The notes under the pieces were generated by a model, which did not search any database, was not told the DNA's origin, and worked only from the letters and a program-made list of their open reading frames with translations. Of a stretch of DNA of 64,000 nucleotides, positions 48,781 to 60,472 are shown piece by piece. Location: positions 98,004 to 162,003 of the forward strand of contig NMRA01000653.1 of the NCBI GenBank assembly GCA_002633005.1, written 5' to 3'. Position 1 is the first letter of the stretch; every line of letters starts with the position of its first letter. The stretch is from Phoronis australis (Eukaryota > Phoronida > Phoronidae). The position numbers and the translations under genes were made by a program.

Positions 48781-49234
48781 GGTTAGCTTATCCTGAAATA
48801 TTTAATGAAGTTCTAGAAATATTGGTGGTATATTGCAGGTTTACATGATCAACAGCTACGGCGTCATGTACACTTTCAACACCCACCGTCTGTGGATGTC
48901 GCAATATCATTAGATATTGAACATGAAGCATGAAGCTTTTGAAGGAGCAAGGTGTAGTCGTAAACCACAGGTGCTACCCGAACAAGGCAGAGTATTGTCT
49001 GTTGCGACACAACCTCACCCTATAAAACTGGAAGAGAAGTTTGGGGAAAATACTGACGTGACTGAATTACCAAACGAATTACAAGTCATAAAGAAAATGT
49101 TAAAAGAACTACAAACAGCAAGAAAACAAAAAGATCTAATGTGCTATAACTCCGGTACTAAGGGACGTTATGGCCGAGATTGCAGAAATTGTGGGATTAA
49201 TGAATATCAGAAAGAGAACTTCGTTGTCAACTGA
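48640..49234 (+). pseudogene. Ty3/gypsy-like Gag remnant, copy A
   Basis: Fragments: YGSDLKRLARLAYPEIFNEV, then, after a frame change, YIAGLHDQQLRRHVHFQHPP, then a 105-codon frame (48917-49234) with KMLKELQTARKQKDLMCYNS and a zinc knuckle. The knuckle reads C-Y-N-S-G-T-K-G-R-Y-G-R-D-C: the second Cys is Ser and the His is Arg. Domain order fits the C-terminal half of a gypsy-type Gag, the RNA-packaging protein of LTR retrotransposons. Compared with copy B it has a 7-base insertion near 48930 that shifts the frame. Confidence 0.65.
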
Positions 49235-49359
49235 GTTTTCTACAAAACATTCGTCAAATTAATGTCGACCGATACTGAGGCCAAGGATACGTAGAGATAA
49301 ATTCATAAAATGATCAAATTGCGCAGTGTTTGTTGGTACTTATTCAAATGTTTAAAAAG

Positions 49360-49800
49360 GAGTAACTTTCATTGTTAGATGGAGGGTCGCCAGTAATGTC
49401 CAAAGATGTACGTGTTGAGTGGGAATTCGATAAATGAAATTTGTGTGTTGTGATTTTGCAGTTTATGCGTCACATTCACTACCTGCACACTTTGGTGGCG
49501 CTACAAACACTTATTGTTGTGCATTGTTGTTTAGGACACAATGCCTCGTTTTAGTATCAATTTTTACAACGCAAACGTGAAAGCGCGCATGTTGCAATCA
49601 GGCAGAACCATTGTAGTTTGGACACACCACCTCGTTCTCAAGCATAATGGCGAGTTCGCGAAAATAGTGAATTGGTGCTTACCTTTAACCCACTCTGTCT
49701 GTTTGGAACTGGTCATTGTAGATTATGGGGTTACGAATGTTGCTATTGAAATTCAAGGGCTAATTATTTACTCAAAACTTTATTGTAGCAGATGTTGAAC
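49360..49800 (+). pseudogene. Gypsy-like aspartic protease remnant, copy A
   Basis: A block reading SLLDGGSPVMSKDV (about 49373-49415) resembles the protease active-site region but has D-G-G where D-T/S-G is expected. The downstream frame (49541-49798) carries a VDYGVTNVAIEIQGL segment typical of the second half of the domain, then shifts out of frame. No reverse transcriptase or integrase follows. Confidence 0.5.
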
Positions 49801-50548
49801 CTAAAATAGTATTGAGACTTGATTTAAAAAAAAAAACGCCGATGTACTATTGAAATGTCGCCCGAAGGTGATATATTGGCTATGTATGGGATGAAAACTC
49901 CGCTTTGCCCGGAGAAAAGACTTCGGAATAACATAGTTATTGTACTAAGTTTTATTTCTATAACAGAAGACTTTAAAGGTTACTAAAGTATAAAAACATG
50001 CCTTTTTAATGTAATTTAGTTTATGAATAAAGTCTATATCTGAAATCACATTTTTTATTCTTTCGCATTTTTGTAAAAAAGTGTTTTTTCCAATGTTAAT
50101 TCCTATTGTCTAACGCGCGTCTGACGACACTCATGCTGCACCGTGGGTGAAAGCAATGACATACTTATTATATAGCTCATTGGGTGAAGGCCTCTTGTTT
50201 ACAAAACTGTAGTTTATATGTATAGGTTGTCTGCGATCTCGGCTCGCATACCGGTAATACAAGTTTACTATCATGTCTAATTGGTACTGCGTGGCACCAC
50301 CTAGCGTTGGTGCAAAACTGTATACTAAATATACAGCCGTTGCGCCGATGTGGGTAAAAACTGTTCAAATAAAATCTGACACAAAATTAGTGTCATTAAA
50401 ACTACACTCTTCCTTGAGTAAACTAAATTATTTACCGGTGCTGAAAANCCTGAAATATTTAATGAAGTTCTAGAAATATTGGTGGTATATTGCAGGTTTA
50501 CATGATCAACTGCTACGGCGTCATGTACACTTTCAACACCCACCGTCT

Positions 50549-50884
50549 GTGGATGATGCAATATCACTAGATATTGAACATGAAGCTTTTGAAGGAGCAA
50601 GGTGTAGCCGTAAACCACAGGTGCTACCCGAACAAGGCAGAGTATTGTCTGTTGCGACACAACCTCACCCTATAAAACTGGAAGAGAAGTTTGGGAAAAA
50701 TACTGACGTGACTGAATTACCAAACGAATTACAAGTCATAAAGAAAATGTTACAAGAACTACAAACAGCAAGAAAACAAAAAGATCTAATGTGCTATAAC
50801 TCTGGTACTAAGGGACATTATGGCCGAGATTGCAGAAATTGTGGGATTAATGAATATCAGAAAGAGAACTTCGTTGTCAACTGA
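50549..50884 (+). pseudogene. Ty3/gypsy-like Gag remnant, copy B
   Basis: Same region as copy A but in one longer frame, from SLDIEHEAFEGARCSRKP through MLQELQTARKQKDLMCYNS to GTKGHYGRDC. Here the knuckle keeps its His but still has Ser for the second Cys (C-x2-S-x4-H-x4-C). A stop follows shortly. Confidence 0.65.
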
Positions 50885-51019
50885 GTTTTCTACAAAACAT
50901 TCGTCAAATTAATGTCGACCGATACTGAGGCCAAGGATAGGTAGAGATAAATTCATAAAATGTTCAAATTGCGCATTGTTTGTTGATACTTATTCAAATG
51001 TTTAAAAAGGAGTAACTTT

Positions 51020-51541
51020 TATTATTAGATGGAGGGTCGCCAGTAATGTCCAAAGATGTACGTGTTGAGTGGGAATTCGATAAATGAAATTTGTGTGTTG
51101 TGATTTTGCAGTTTATGCGTCACATTCACTACCTGCACACTTTGGTGGCGCTACAAACAATTATTGTTGTGCATTGTTGTTTAGGACACAATGCCTCGTT
51201 TTAGTATCAATTTTTACAACGCAAACGTGAAAGCGCGCATGTTGCAATCAGGCAGAACCATTGTAGTTTGGACATACCACCTCGTTCTCAAGCATAATGG
51301 CGAGTTCGCGAAAATAGTGAATTGGTGCTTACCTTTAACCCACTCTGCCTGTTTGGAACTGGTCATTGTAGATTATGGGGTTACGAGTGTTGATATTGAA
51401 ATTCAAGGGCTAAAATTTACTCAAAACTTTATTGTAGCAGATGTTGAACCTAAAATAGTATTGATACTTGATTTAAAAAAAAACGCCGATGTACTATTGA
51501 AATGTCGCCCGAAGGTGATATATTGGCTATGTATGGGATGA
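51020..51541 (+). pseudogene. Gypsy-like aspartic protease remnant, copy B
   Basis: As in copy A, a D-G-G block near 51030. Then a 116-codon frame (51191-51541) reaching DIEIQGLKFTQNFIVADVEP and VLILDLKKNADVLL, the usual end of the gypsy-type protease. This copy stays in frame where copy A shifts. No pol domain beyond it. Confidence 0.55.
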
Positions 51542-53589
51542 AAACTCCGCTTTGCCCGGACAAAAGACTTCGGAATAACATAGTTATTGTACTAAGTTTT
51601 TAAAGGTTACTGAAGTATAAAAAATGCCTTTTTAATGTAATTTAGTTTATGAATAAAATCTATATCTGAAATCACATTTTTTATTCTTTCGCATTTTTGT
51701 AAAAAAGTGTTTTTTCCAATGTTAATTCCTATTGTCTAACGCGCGTCTGACGTCACTCATGCTGCACCGTGGGTGAAAGCAATGACATACTTATTATATA
51801 GCTCATTGGGTGAAGGCCTCTTGTTTACAAAACTGTAGTTTATATGTATAGGTCGTCTGCGATCTCGGCTCTCATACCGGTAATACAAGTTTACTATCAT
51901 GTCTTGGTACTGCGTGGCACCACCTAGCGTTGGTGCAAAACTGTATACTAAATATACAGCTATTGCGCCGATGTGGGTAAAAACTGTTTAAATAAAATCT
52001 GACACAAAATCAGTGTCATTAAAACTACACTCTTCCTTGAGTAAACTAAATTATTTACCGGTGCTGAAAAATTGGCGTTCTACCGTATACTCTGCTGCTA
52101 AAATTGTGGTGCGCTCTTTTACGTCGCCTTTTGGCGCCTTCACCTATTGTGAGATTCGTTCCCCGATCCTTCAATTAACTGTTCTTCTCTTCCACGAAGT
52201 TACGTACATGTCACAACAAATTATAAGAACTAGTTTCATTTTGTAAACCGAATTTCAGAACAAATTTTGCCGCTGTAAAGCTGTCATCATCTCCTGAGAG
52301 ATGTCGCAAATTTTTAGGAAATGGCGCGTGCGCGTGTCATGAGCGTACTGTCTTCAAAACGACGACTGCCTTTTCTTTGTTACAAAAAGCGGAGAATTAT
52401 GCAAGAAAATGACGCTTATTAGATTGTTTTTCACTTAAACTACCGAACGGGCAACTGAGGTGAGTGTCGGTTGACTCCCAAATTTTACATGCAACCAGTC
52501 GTTTTATATCTCTACATGTTGATATTATAAGTTTCACGACGAGGTGACAACCAGAACTACCCGGGCTGTATGAAATTTCGGGGTCTAACGTAGCCAAAAC
52601 TTAGCCAGCCAGCTAGTCAGTCAGCTAGCTGTATGAATACTGTCGTCAAAATACAGCTGGGTACCACTTTGTGTTGAACTCTGACAGACAGTGAGATTTG
52701 GTTTAGTTGTTCGTGTTACTTGTGGCCATGATTGTGGGGCTTGGATATTTTCCTTGATAATGGTGAAGTGATTTTCATTGAAACGTTGGAATATGTATAT
52801 ATAAATACACAATAATGACAACAATTGTGCTGAATTTCTTACCGATATTCTTTTGAAAAATGCTTAACCTGATCATAGCTGGTTATGTCATGTAATTGAC
52901 CAATGGAGAATGCAGAATTTTAGGTGGGGCCATGGCCCCCTTGGCCCCCCTCTAAATCCGACACTGCAAATAACTTCAACAGCTGAGAGTCAGGTTTTGT
53001 AATGGAAGATTTTGTACTCTAAGAACTGTATACATGTACATGGCTGTGTATATGTAAAAAGTAGTATAACGTATTTAATTATTCTGATTGAATTTGGTCT
53101 TGATTCTACGAGGAGTTAAAACAGCCCAATGCAGCTGAAAAGAACTGGCTGTTACAGTAGTGTTAACAGCGTTTTTCGGCACCTTTTTGGCAATTTTTGT
53201 GCAAGTTGAAAGTTAATGACTCCCTGAACTTTATGACTTACAAAAAAACAGCTAAAGCGCTAAGTTTCACAGAACGTCTGAAGTAAACGGAGCAGTTTAT
53301 GCAGAATAAGACATAATTAGTCTTTCGTTGTTGCGATTTCTATTTATTTTACGTATTTTGCGTTTTAGACGGCCACTCTCAACGGGTGACTACGCTTATT
53401 GGTGTCTACTGAAGGTCCCCTGTCGATAATTGAATGTTTGTTTGAATACATGAGCAAGCTTTCAGAATATAGAGGTGATCATAACCAACATCGCGGAACC
53501 GGCCCATTGATTTCTGGCACGCGAAAGGCTTCGATATAGTTCTGGTGTGCGTTTTGTAGAAGCGAGAATCTCGCTTATATGATGGGCCA

Positions 53590-53730
53590 TTGAGGGAAAG
53601 GGAAATTGTCGCTGTAAAATAACGAGTGTAAATTACGGGTAGCATAAGTGTCGCTGTAAAATTACACTTGTAAATTAGATGGATAAAATGTCGCCGTAAA
53701 ATTACACTTGAAAAGTAAAATAAATTTAAG
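53590..53730. repeat. Short tandem repeat of tgtcgctgtaaaattacac units (also 55155-55295)
   Basis: Three units of about 45-50 bases, each with a gtcgcYgtaaaattacacttg core, lie in both duplicate copies. On either strand the core includes a taaattac/gtaaaatta motif. No function known to me. Confidence 0.55.
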
Positions 53731-54419
53731 CAATCCGGGCTAACCTAACAGACTCGAAAAGACAATATGGCTACTAGTGGAAGACATCCAAGATCACCAA
53801 CAGTGACGCAATAATTTGATCCGCCATGATTCAGACGCATGCAATTCATATATGAGCGCGCAAGCGTGAGTTTTAAAGCAGTACNGGAATAATTGGGTGA
53901 GTAAGACAACAAGCCGGTTTTATGCTTAGGCGGACGACTATAGGGTTTCGGAGTGTAAGTTTCACGACGAGGTGACAACCAGAACTACCCGGGCTGTATG
54001 AAATTTCGGGGTCTAACGTAGCCAAAACTTAGCCAGCCAGCTAGTCAGCCAGCTAGCTGTATGAATACTGTCGTCAAAATACAGCTGGGTACCACTTTGT
54101 GTTGAACTCTGACAGACAGTGAGATTTGGTTTAGTTGTTCGTGTTACTTGTGGCCCTGATTGTGGGGCTTGGATATTTTCCTTGATAATGGTGAAGTGAT
54201 TTTCATTGAAATGTTGGAATATGTATATGTATATGTAAATACACAATAATGACAACAATTGTGCTGAATTTCTTACCGATATTCTTTTGAAAAATGTTTA
54301 ACCTGATCATAGCTGGTTATGTCATGTAATTGACCAATTAGCATGGTGTGAATCTATTGATTATGTATAAGAAGTAAGGCTCGAGTGAACAATTCAGTCC
54401 GTCAGACTCACATTCAAAT

Positions 54420-54588
54420 CAGGGACGGATCCAGAATTTTGAGTTAGGGAGGGCCACTGCAGAGTATTAGCCAGGATTTTGCCTGTCAGACATTCGCACC
54501 CCCGAACTGCCAAATGGAGAATGCAGAATTTTAGGTGGGGGGCATGGCCCCCTTGGCCCCCCTCTAAATCCGCCACTGCAAATAACTT
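54420..54588. mobile_element. hAT-type MITE, ~170 bp
   Basis: Left end caggGacggatccagaattt. The right end on the complement is cagtggcggatttagagggg, the common CAGTGGCGGATYYAG terminus. Internally deleted in the other duplicate copy, where only the right half remains (52910-52965). Confidence 0.55.
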
Positions 54589-55456
54589 CAACAGTTGAGA
54601 GTCAGGTTTTGTAATGGAAGATTTTGTACTCTAAGAACTGTATACATGGCTGTGTATATGTAAAAAGTAGTATAACGTATTTAATTATTCTGATTGAATT
54701 TGGTCTTGATTCTACGAGGAGTTAAAACAGCCCAACGCAGCTGAAAAGAACTGGCTGTTACAGTAGTGTTAACAGCACCTTTTTGGCAATTTTTGTGCGA
54801 GTTGAAAGTTAATGACTCCCTGAACTTTATGACTTACAAAAACGTCTGAAGTAAACGGAGCAGTTTATTTAGAATAAGACATAATTAGTCTTTCGTTGCT
54901 GCGATTTCTATTTATTTTACGTATTTTGCGTTTTAGACGGCCACTCTCAACGGGTGACTACGATTATTGGTGTCGACTGAAAGTCCCCTGTCGATAATTG
55001 AATGTTTGTTTGAATGCATGAGCAAGCTTTCAGAATATAGAGGTGATCATAACCAACATCGCGGAACCGGCCCATTGATTTCTGGCACGCGAAAGGCTTC
55101 GATATAGTTCTGGTGTGCGTTTTGTAGAAGCGAGAATATCCCTTATATGATGGGCCATTGAGGGAAAGGGAAATTGTCGCTGTAAAATTACGAGTGTAAA
55201 TTACGGGTAGCATAAGTGTCGCTGTAAAATTACACTTGTAAATTAGATGGATAAAATGTCGCCGTAAAATTACACTTGAAAATTAAAATAAATTTAAGCA
55301 ATCCGGGCTAACCTAACAGACTCGAAAAGACAATATGGCTACTAGTGGAAGACATCCAAGATCACCAACAGTGACGCAATAATTTGATCCGCCATGATTC
55401 AGACGCATGTAATTCATATAATTATGAGCGTGCAAGCGTGAGTTTTAAAGCAGTAC

Positions 55457-57238
55457 GTCTCATTAGCCAAGAGTTAAGAATTAAAGTAGGAGAGAAATTT
55501 TGACCACAAAGAAATAAATTACGAGCGTAATTTTACGATTTTCGGTAACACTTTCCTCTAAGCATGAGACCGCGTTTCGTAACGTATCATAAAAGAAAAA
55601 ACGGATTACAACAGCTGTTATCTAGAGATTCTTGCGCCTACGGAACTCAACCAGTTTTCATATGTTTGACGTCAATTTCGAATTCTTGCTCGCTTAACAG
55701 TAACACACAAGGAGGCGCCAGTTGTCCTGTAACTGTGTTCCTTCTCAGCACACTCTTGCGACCAGAAAGAATTTATTGTTGGTGACTACATTGCGACGCA
55801 TCGGTAAACATTCTCATTTGTTTTTTATGCTTTCAGTCACACAATAGGAAACTTTATTTTCGACAGTCACCGAAAATTCTCGATAGCGTTGAACAGCGCT
55901 CAAAAACTCAAAAATAGCCTAATCAAACGTTGTTCAAGTTACTTTTTGGTTAAAGGGTCTATTAACAATTTGAACGTGACTGGCAACCTCTTTTTCTTCG
56001 TGTGCAGATCAGTAAGTGAACGGGGAGGCAGTGTTAAGATGACTCGTTGCCGGATGTTTTTTTCCACAATCTACTGCTTCCGTGGGTGGAACAACAACTG
56101 AACGCGGTAGCAGTCCATCTGGTGTTCTGCCAGTTAATACAAGATGATTTTTGCCGCATTTTGAGCAGATATCTATTGGTTTGTTTTATATGGAATAGAT
56201 ACTAGCTTTGCAAATAGACCTTGCGCTCCCCTATATTTTCATGTCGGCCTTCCCTCCCTGCATTCGCTATTGTAGGGTTAAAGGTGAGACCGAGAAACCG
56301 GGTGTGGAAGAAGGTTTTGAAACTAGTCGCGACGAGCATTTTTGTGGAAAAAACTGCGAATACCGTAGTTTTCCGAAAAAGCGCCGTTTCGGGAAAACAC
56401 TGCATTCGTGGCACGCTGTTTCGGAAATATGCGCTGTAAATCTGACTTGAATTTTAGCAGTAGAACACTCATCATGTTCACCTTGTTATGTTATCTGTAC
56501 TTATCATCGAACGGTATTTTGATTAGGCTACAATTGTTATTTCTGTTCAGTTTTGTCGTCTATGCGAGTGTTGCGTTGTTATGCGCGATAAAACTGTAAT
56601 TAGCTATTCGTGATTGTTTAATTTTGTTTGGAACAAACATGAAAAATGCAAACAAGCATACGTCAGCAAGAGTATCCCCTATGGGAGAACAGTAAATTTT
56701 GTAAAACTGACTGCCAGCTATAAATTTTCTTAACTGAGCCTCGGGGCGCGGGACTAAAGTCGCCATCTTGCTGCATAAGTTCGCAGGACTATATAGCTCC
56801 GTATGTGGAAAACTAGGAGCGCTTTCCCTTGCAGTAGGACACTGACGAGTCACTTGTGGAGAGAAATCTTGGCTTATGGTACACAAATACTACGTTTTTG
56901 TTTACCGTGACCTTACTCCCATAATCCAATTTTCCTGCCTATCATTTCACTGGCGGCCACTCGGGAAGCACTCGCCTTTCATTCACTCGCGCAAGAACTT
57001 TGCCCTCTACGAGTACACAGCCCTTGCCGAAGTCTTGTATACCTAAGACGGATTCCAGTTGTTCAATAACAAGTATGTCAGCATGGCGTAACGAAAGTGG
57101 AACAAAAATGCCTTTTGCCCCTTGTCTTCCAAACGGTCTTTTACTCAGAGAAGCCGCTAACAAATCTGTTCCACTTGAATGCCTATCTGTTTACATGCAA
57201 TTGTCTATACCAAGTCACGACACTATCTTGCCGCAGTC
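55457..57238. other. Intergenic, no gene recognised
   Basis: Short frames on both strands without similarity. Includes likely 3' flank of the GST gene (- strand); no AATAAA was seen close after its stop. Confidence 0.4.
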
Positions 57239-57757
57239 TCAGTCGTTGTCAGCGCAATCCATAACGAACTGCGCGTGTGCTGCATGTACTTCCTCCCAGT
57301 GTGGATCAGTTCGTAGTCTTGCTAGCCAGTCAACGATGTTTGGCCACATGGCTAGCTCAAGCTTCACCCACTCGGCTTGCATTATCATGGTAGCGATATA
57401 GAAATCGGCCACTGTACAATCGTCGCCACATAAGAATGTGTTGTTGGCCAAGAAACGCTGGTCGAGAATTTCCATAAACATTGTCAGCTCCTGGATTCCT
57501 GATTCGATGAGGGATTCTGTTGCCGTTTCCGACCGCAGTCTGTACCGGTCAAATACTTGGGGGTAAGCGCATCTGAAGCCGGCGACTCGATGCAACTCCG
57601 AGTTGGCCCAGCTTATGAGGGACTCGACTTTCATTTGGGTTGGTAGTAAAAAGCCGTAACCAGCCTTGCTTGCGTACGTTGATGAAAGATAGCGAAGTAT
57701 CGCCTGACCTTCGAAAATAGTTACGTCGTCGTGATTTGGGTCCACTAAGACGGGTAC
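57239..57757 (-). CDS. GST exon 2
   Basis: 172 codons plus TGA. Starts VPVLVDPNHDDVTIFEGQAI after a polypyrimidine-poor acceptor (ctaatcaacag). Carries the rest of the thioredoxin-like domain and the whole helical domain, ending FVMDCADND. Shorter at the C-terminus than vertebrate theta GSTs. Confidence 0.9.
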   Translation of the reverse strand, partial: VPVLVDPNHDDVTIFEGQAILRYLSSTYASKAGYGFLLPTQMKVESLISWANSELHRVAGFRCAYPQVFDRYRLRSETATESLIESGIQELTMFMEILDQRFLANNTFLCGDDCTVADFYIATMIMQAEWVKLELAMWPNIVDWLARLRTDPHWEEVHAAHAQFVMDCADND

Positions 57758-60472
57758 CTGTTGATTAGATGAAACACATGTTGTACACTGCCTGTTGGGG
57801 AGGGGTTTTGGTGGGGTGGTGGTGGTTATGGATGTAGTNAGGTGGTGGTGGGGTTGTGATGGGGGTATTGAGTGGTGTTAGCGGTGCTGGTGGCAGCTGG
57901 AGGTGGTAGCTTTGAGGGGTGGTATTGGTGACTGGGAGGTTAGTAGCGGTTGAAGTGGTGGTGCTGATGGCAGCTCAGGTAGCAGTGGTATTGGCTGTAG
58001 GCTAGGTGATGACAACAACGACCATGGTGGTGGTGTGAATGGTGGTACTGATGGTTGGGGCGGCGACGGTGATGGTGATCATACATAAGAAAGTTGTGGA
58101 GAGAAAAAGGAGGTTTATGGAGTAATGAAAGGTTATGGAAATAAACAGAATGGAGTAAAGAAGGTTCGTTTAACCGCCTCGGTAATTCTGAATCATTTGG
58201 CTTAGGCGTGAATTAAAGTAGGTTTGCTTCCCCTTTCGTGCGTGACTCACAATGATTTATTTGATATCTAACGAGTATCTTACTACTCAGTTGTAGCAAA
58301 ATGAGCGCGAGCCGCTCTGGCGTAACTCAGGAGGCGTGGGGGCGGCTTCGACGGGAGAGGGCGGTGTAAACAACTGGGGGCGGCACAAAAATTGGTGTCG
58401 ACGGGGAGAGGGGGGGGCATCATCGGTGGCTGTGACGGTGGGGGTGGCGTAACATCGGTTGCAATAGGGCGAAGGGATGGTATTGGTTTCTTCCTCCCCG
58501 GGCGATGATAGTCCAATGACGTCTGACAATGCAAAGTGCATGGAAAAAAGCATTTCTGTGCAGTGAAGGTGGGGCAAACTAAATATTTTTAAGTCAGTCT
58601 TGTCTACATATGGGTAGTCTACTTTCACCTTGAATAGCGCAGTGGCCTGAGTTCTGCAAACCTGAGTTTTTAACTAGCCAAGTTTGATTATTGCGTTAGG
58701 TCAAGACCGCTGATTACGTTTCCACTGCATTAGTTTAGGGATCTCGACACCCAATAGACAGGTTCATTCATTTGGCAGTGCAACAATGAATGGATTCTCA
58801 GTCATGGCACAGGGTAATCATTTAACAAGTCTGTGTAAATTTAGACAAATTTCTCCAAAATTATAGATTTTAACTCAGTAAATGCATATATTTTCTAAAA
58901 GTAGGTCGGTAGACCTTGATTTTTTACTTTTCCTTATCTGCCCTTAACTGCATCGCGTAACCTTATCATAGCAAAAGACAAATTTACATGGATAAAAGAC
59001 AGCGGCATCAATGACATGACCAAAGTTCGTTTGATAAAGCTCCTCAAGATGAAATCTCAAAAATGCTGTTGCAGCTTCCTAAGTTATTGTTTCCTTTTCG
59101 TTTCAGGCAACTTCTGATTTTTTTTCATGAAAATCGTAAGTTGAGCTCCTACTTTCGATAGCCCCTCATGCAAAATCCTAACAGAATTTTGGAGAACAGT
59201 GCTATAAGGCATAGTATTTGAAAGTTTCATATGAGTCCGATCAGCTATTTCTGAGATATGATGTTTCGAAATTGGGACATTTTTCTGTTGCCCTAAGTAA
59301 CCATGAAACACTATGCACACAAACAAAAAATCAAGATACTTATCTCGAACGTGTACTGAAATAGAACATTATAAAAACATCCTTGGAGTTTGGGTTTGAA
59401 ATCCAAAAGAGCTTCGGACCTTCTTGTTCAGGGTGCGTAACAAAAGCGGTTATCATAACGATAATATAAATCGCGTGAACTCGTTAAATATCAGCTGCAA
59501 AGGCTTTAGCATAATACTACCTACAATGTATGGCCTTTGCATTATATTTTCGAAAACAGGCTCATGGGCGGATATTTGGAAAAGACCTTTCTGAAACGTC
59601 AACTGAAACCGAATATACGCCCGGGCGTATTTTCGGAAAAAGGGGTGTATTTTTGAAAACTGTCGTTAAAACTGACCTTATGCTGTACAAATACAATTAG
59701 TTACCAATAAAGACGCATAAGATCTTGTTAAATGATAGTCATTTGAGTGGAATAGCGATCCCAAAATATATCTTGTCAAAACAAAAATTTACATAAAAAA
59801 TAATGCATACGTATTTCACAGCAACCCATAGGATTTCCAAAACATGCAAACAGTTTCCTAAAATACGCCAATGGCCGTGCTTTAGAAAACTTTTCCGAAA
59901 ATAAGTAAATGGGCGTTGTTTTAGTTCAGTCTATTTTCGGAAAATCCCGGTAGGACTGAGCTGCGTTCCGTAGATACAAGACACTTGAGAAGCACTTGCT
60001 GTAGGAAATGTTCTGTTTTCGGAACAGAAACAGTGAATTCTCATAATTCAACATTTTAATGAATCTCACAGATTCACTCTTTACTGGCCGCCATTTTGGT
60101 AGGGTACGCTAATAAGCTTCCGGGCACTACTCGTGAAACACACGTCTTTCATTCGTGCGATTTTGCGTGGTCTTGCTTTTTCGTCGATTGTTGGACCTAG
60201 GGGAACGCAGCTCTGGATTTGTTTGTCCTTGGACTTCTAATCTGTTTTTATTAAAGTAATTAACAATGACGGTAAAAGTACTTCACCTCTTGGTGTGGGT
60301 TCTTTTTCATGAAGTCAGTCGTTGACTCCTCCCCGTTGGCTATATCCACGTCAATCAAATGGTGGGGGATGTTGTGTTGTAACATATATAACCACACAGC
60401 CCTGCATGGTGGCGAGAGACGCACCAAGTATAGTTCCAGAGGTTTTTTCGCCACTTTGACTTCCTCTGTCAT
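57239..60472 (-). CDS. Theta-like glutathione S-transferase, complete two-exon gene
   Basis: Exon 1 (60472-60287) and exon 2 (57757-57239) join in phase 0 across a 2.5-kb intron, donor GAG|gtgaag and acceptor caacag|GTA. They give 234 residues. N-terminal thioredoxin-like domain: LELYLVRLSPPCRAV, with Ser20 at the theta-class catalytic position, then NPHQE|VPVL with the cis-Pro, and FEGQAILRYL. In the last, Gly79 replaces the Ser usual after Glu in the glutathione site. C-terminal helical domain: FLCGDDCTVADFYIATMI with the conserved Asp180 N-cap. Such enzymes conjugate glutathione to electrophiles in the cytosol. No stop or frameshift. Class assigned from motifs; epsilon/delta-like relatives cannot be excluded. 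Confidence 0.9.
57785..58075. repeat. GGT/GTG-rich imperfect minisatellite
   Basis: Nearly all G and T on the + strand, with ggtggtg words throughout and no fixed period. Inside the GST intron, next to the acceptor, it is C/A-rich in the transcribed sense. Confidence 0.8.
60085..60175. repeat. Repeat copy shared with 7095-7190
   Basis: Contains ggccgccattttggtagggt, tacgctaataagcttccg, ctcgtgaaacacacg and gtgcgattttgcgtgg, in the same order as at 7095-7190. Lies in the GST intron. A weaker trace (cactggcggccactcgggaa) is near 56949. Confidence 0.55.
60287..60472 (-). CDS. GST exon 1
   Basis: ATG at 60472 (complement). 62 codons, starting MTEEVKVAKKPLELYLVRLS and ending KKNPHQE. Without splicing, the frame would run into YFYRHC and stop at 60260. 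The donor agag|gtgaag and continuation of the NP-x-x-x-VPVL motif on exon 2 fix the border. Confidence 0.9.

Larger units (their letters stand above)
48792..52070. repeat. Direct duplication of ~1.65 kb joined by a single N (gag-pro block)
   Basis: 48792-50447 and 50449-52070 are nearly identical, with scattered substitutions and small indels (a 7-base insertion near 48930, about 25 bases missing near 51600, A-run length). The only N lies exactly at the join (50448). This pattern fits two haplotypes of one locus laid end to end. Confidence 0.85.
52528..55456. repeat. Direct duplication of ~1.4 kb near a single N
   Basis: 52528-53884 and 53956-55456 share the same sequence, starting taagtttcacgacgaggtga and ending ttttaaagcagtac. 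The N is at 53885, followed by 70 bases unique to the second copy's left flank. The second copy has about 165 extra bases (about 54337-54505). The first copy has a further 20-odd bases near 53240-53270. Matches the other N-joined duplications. Confidence 0.85.
57758..60286 (-). other. GST intron, low-complexity rich
   Basis: Proximal part (about 57785-58075) is an irregular ggtggt/gtggtg tract with one N at 57839. Around 58320-58460, C-rich on the - strand gives chance Pro-rich frames (58283-58628). The remainder is AT-rich without a gene. Confidence 0.6.

Noticed and set aside
48006-52070. Two independent gypsy-like insertions as a real tandem array
   Set aside because: The N at the exact join and allele-like differences make an assembly duplication more likely.
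58283-58628. Pro-rich frames as a secreted or structural protein
   Set aside because: Produced by C-rich low-complexity sequence inside the GST intron; no start or splice support.
60260-60286. GST exon 1 frame ending at its own stop (70 residues)
   Set aside because: The extra residues YFYRHC lie past a clear donor; exon 2 continues the family motif exactly.
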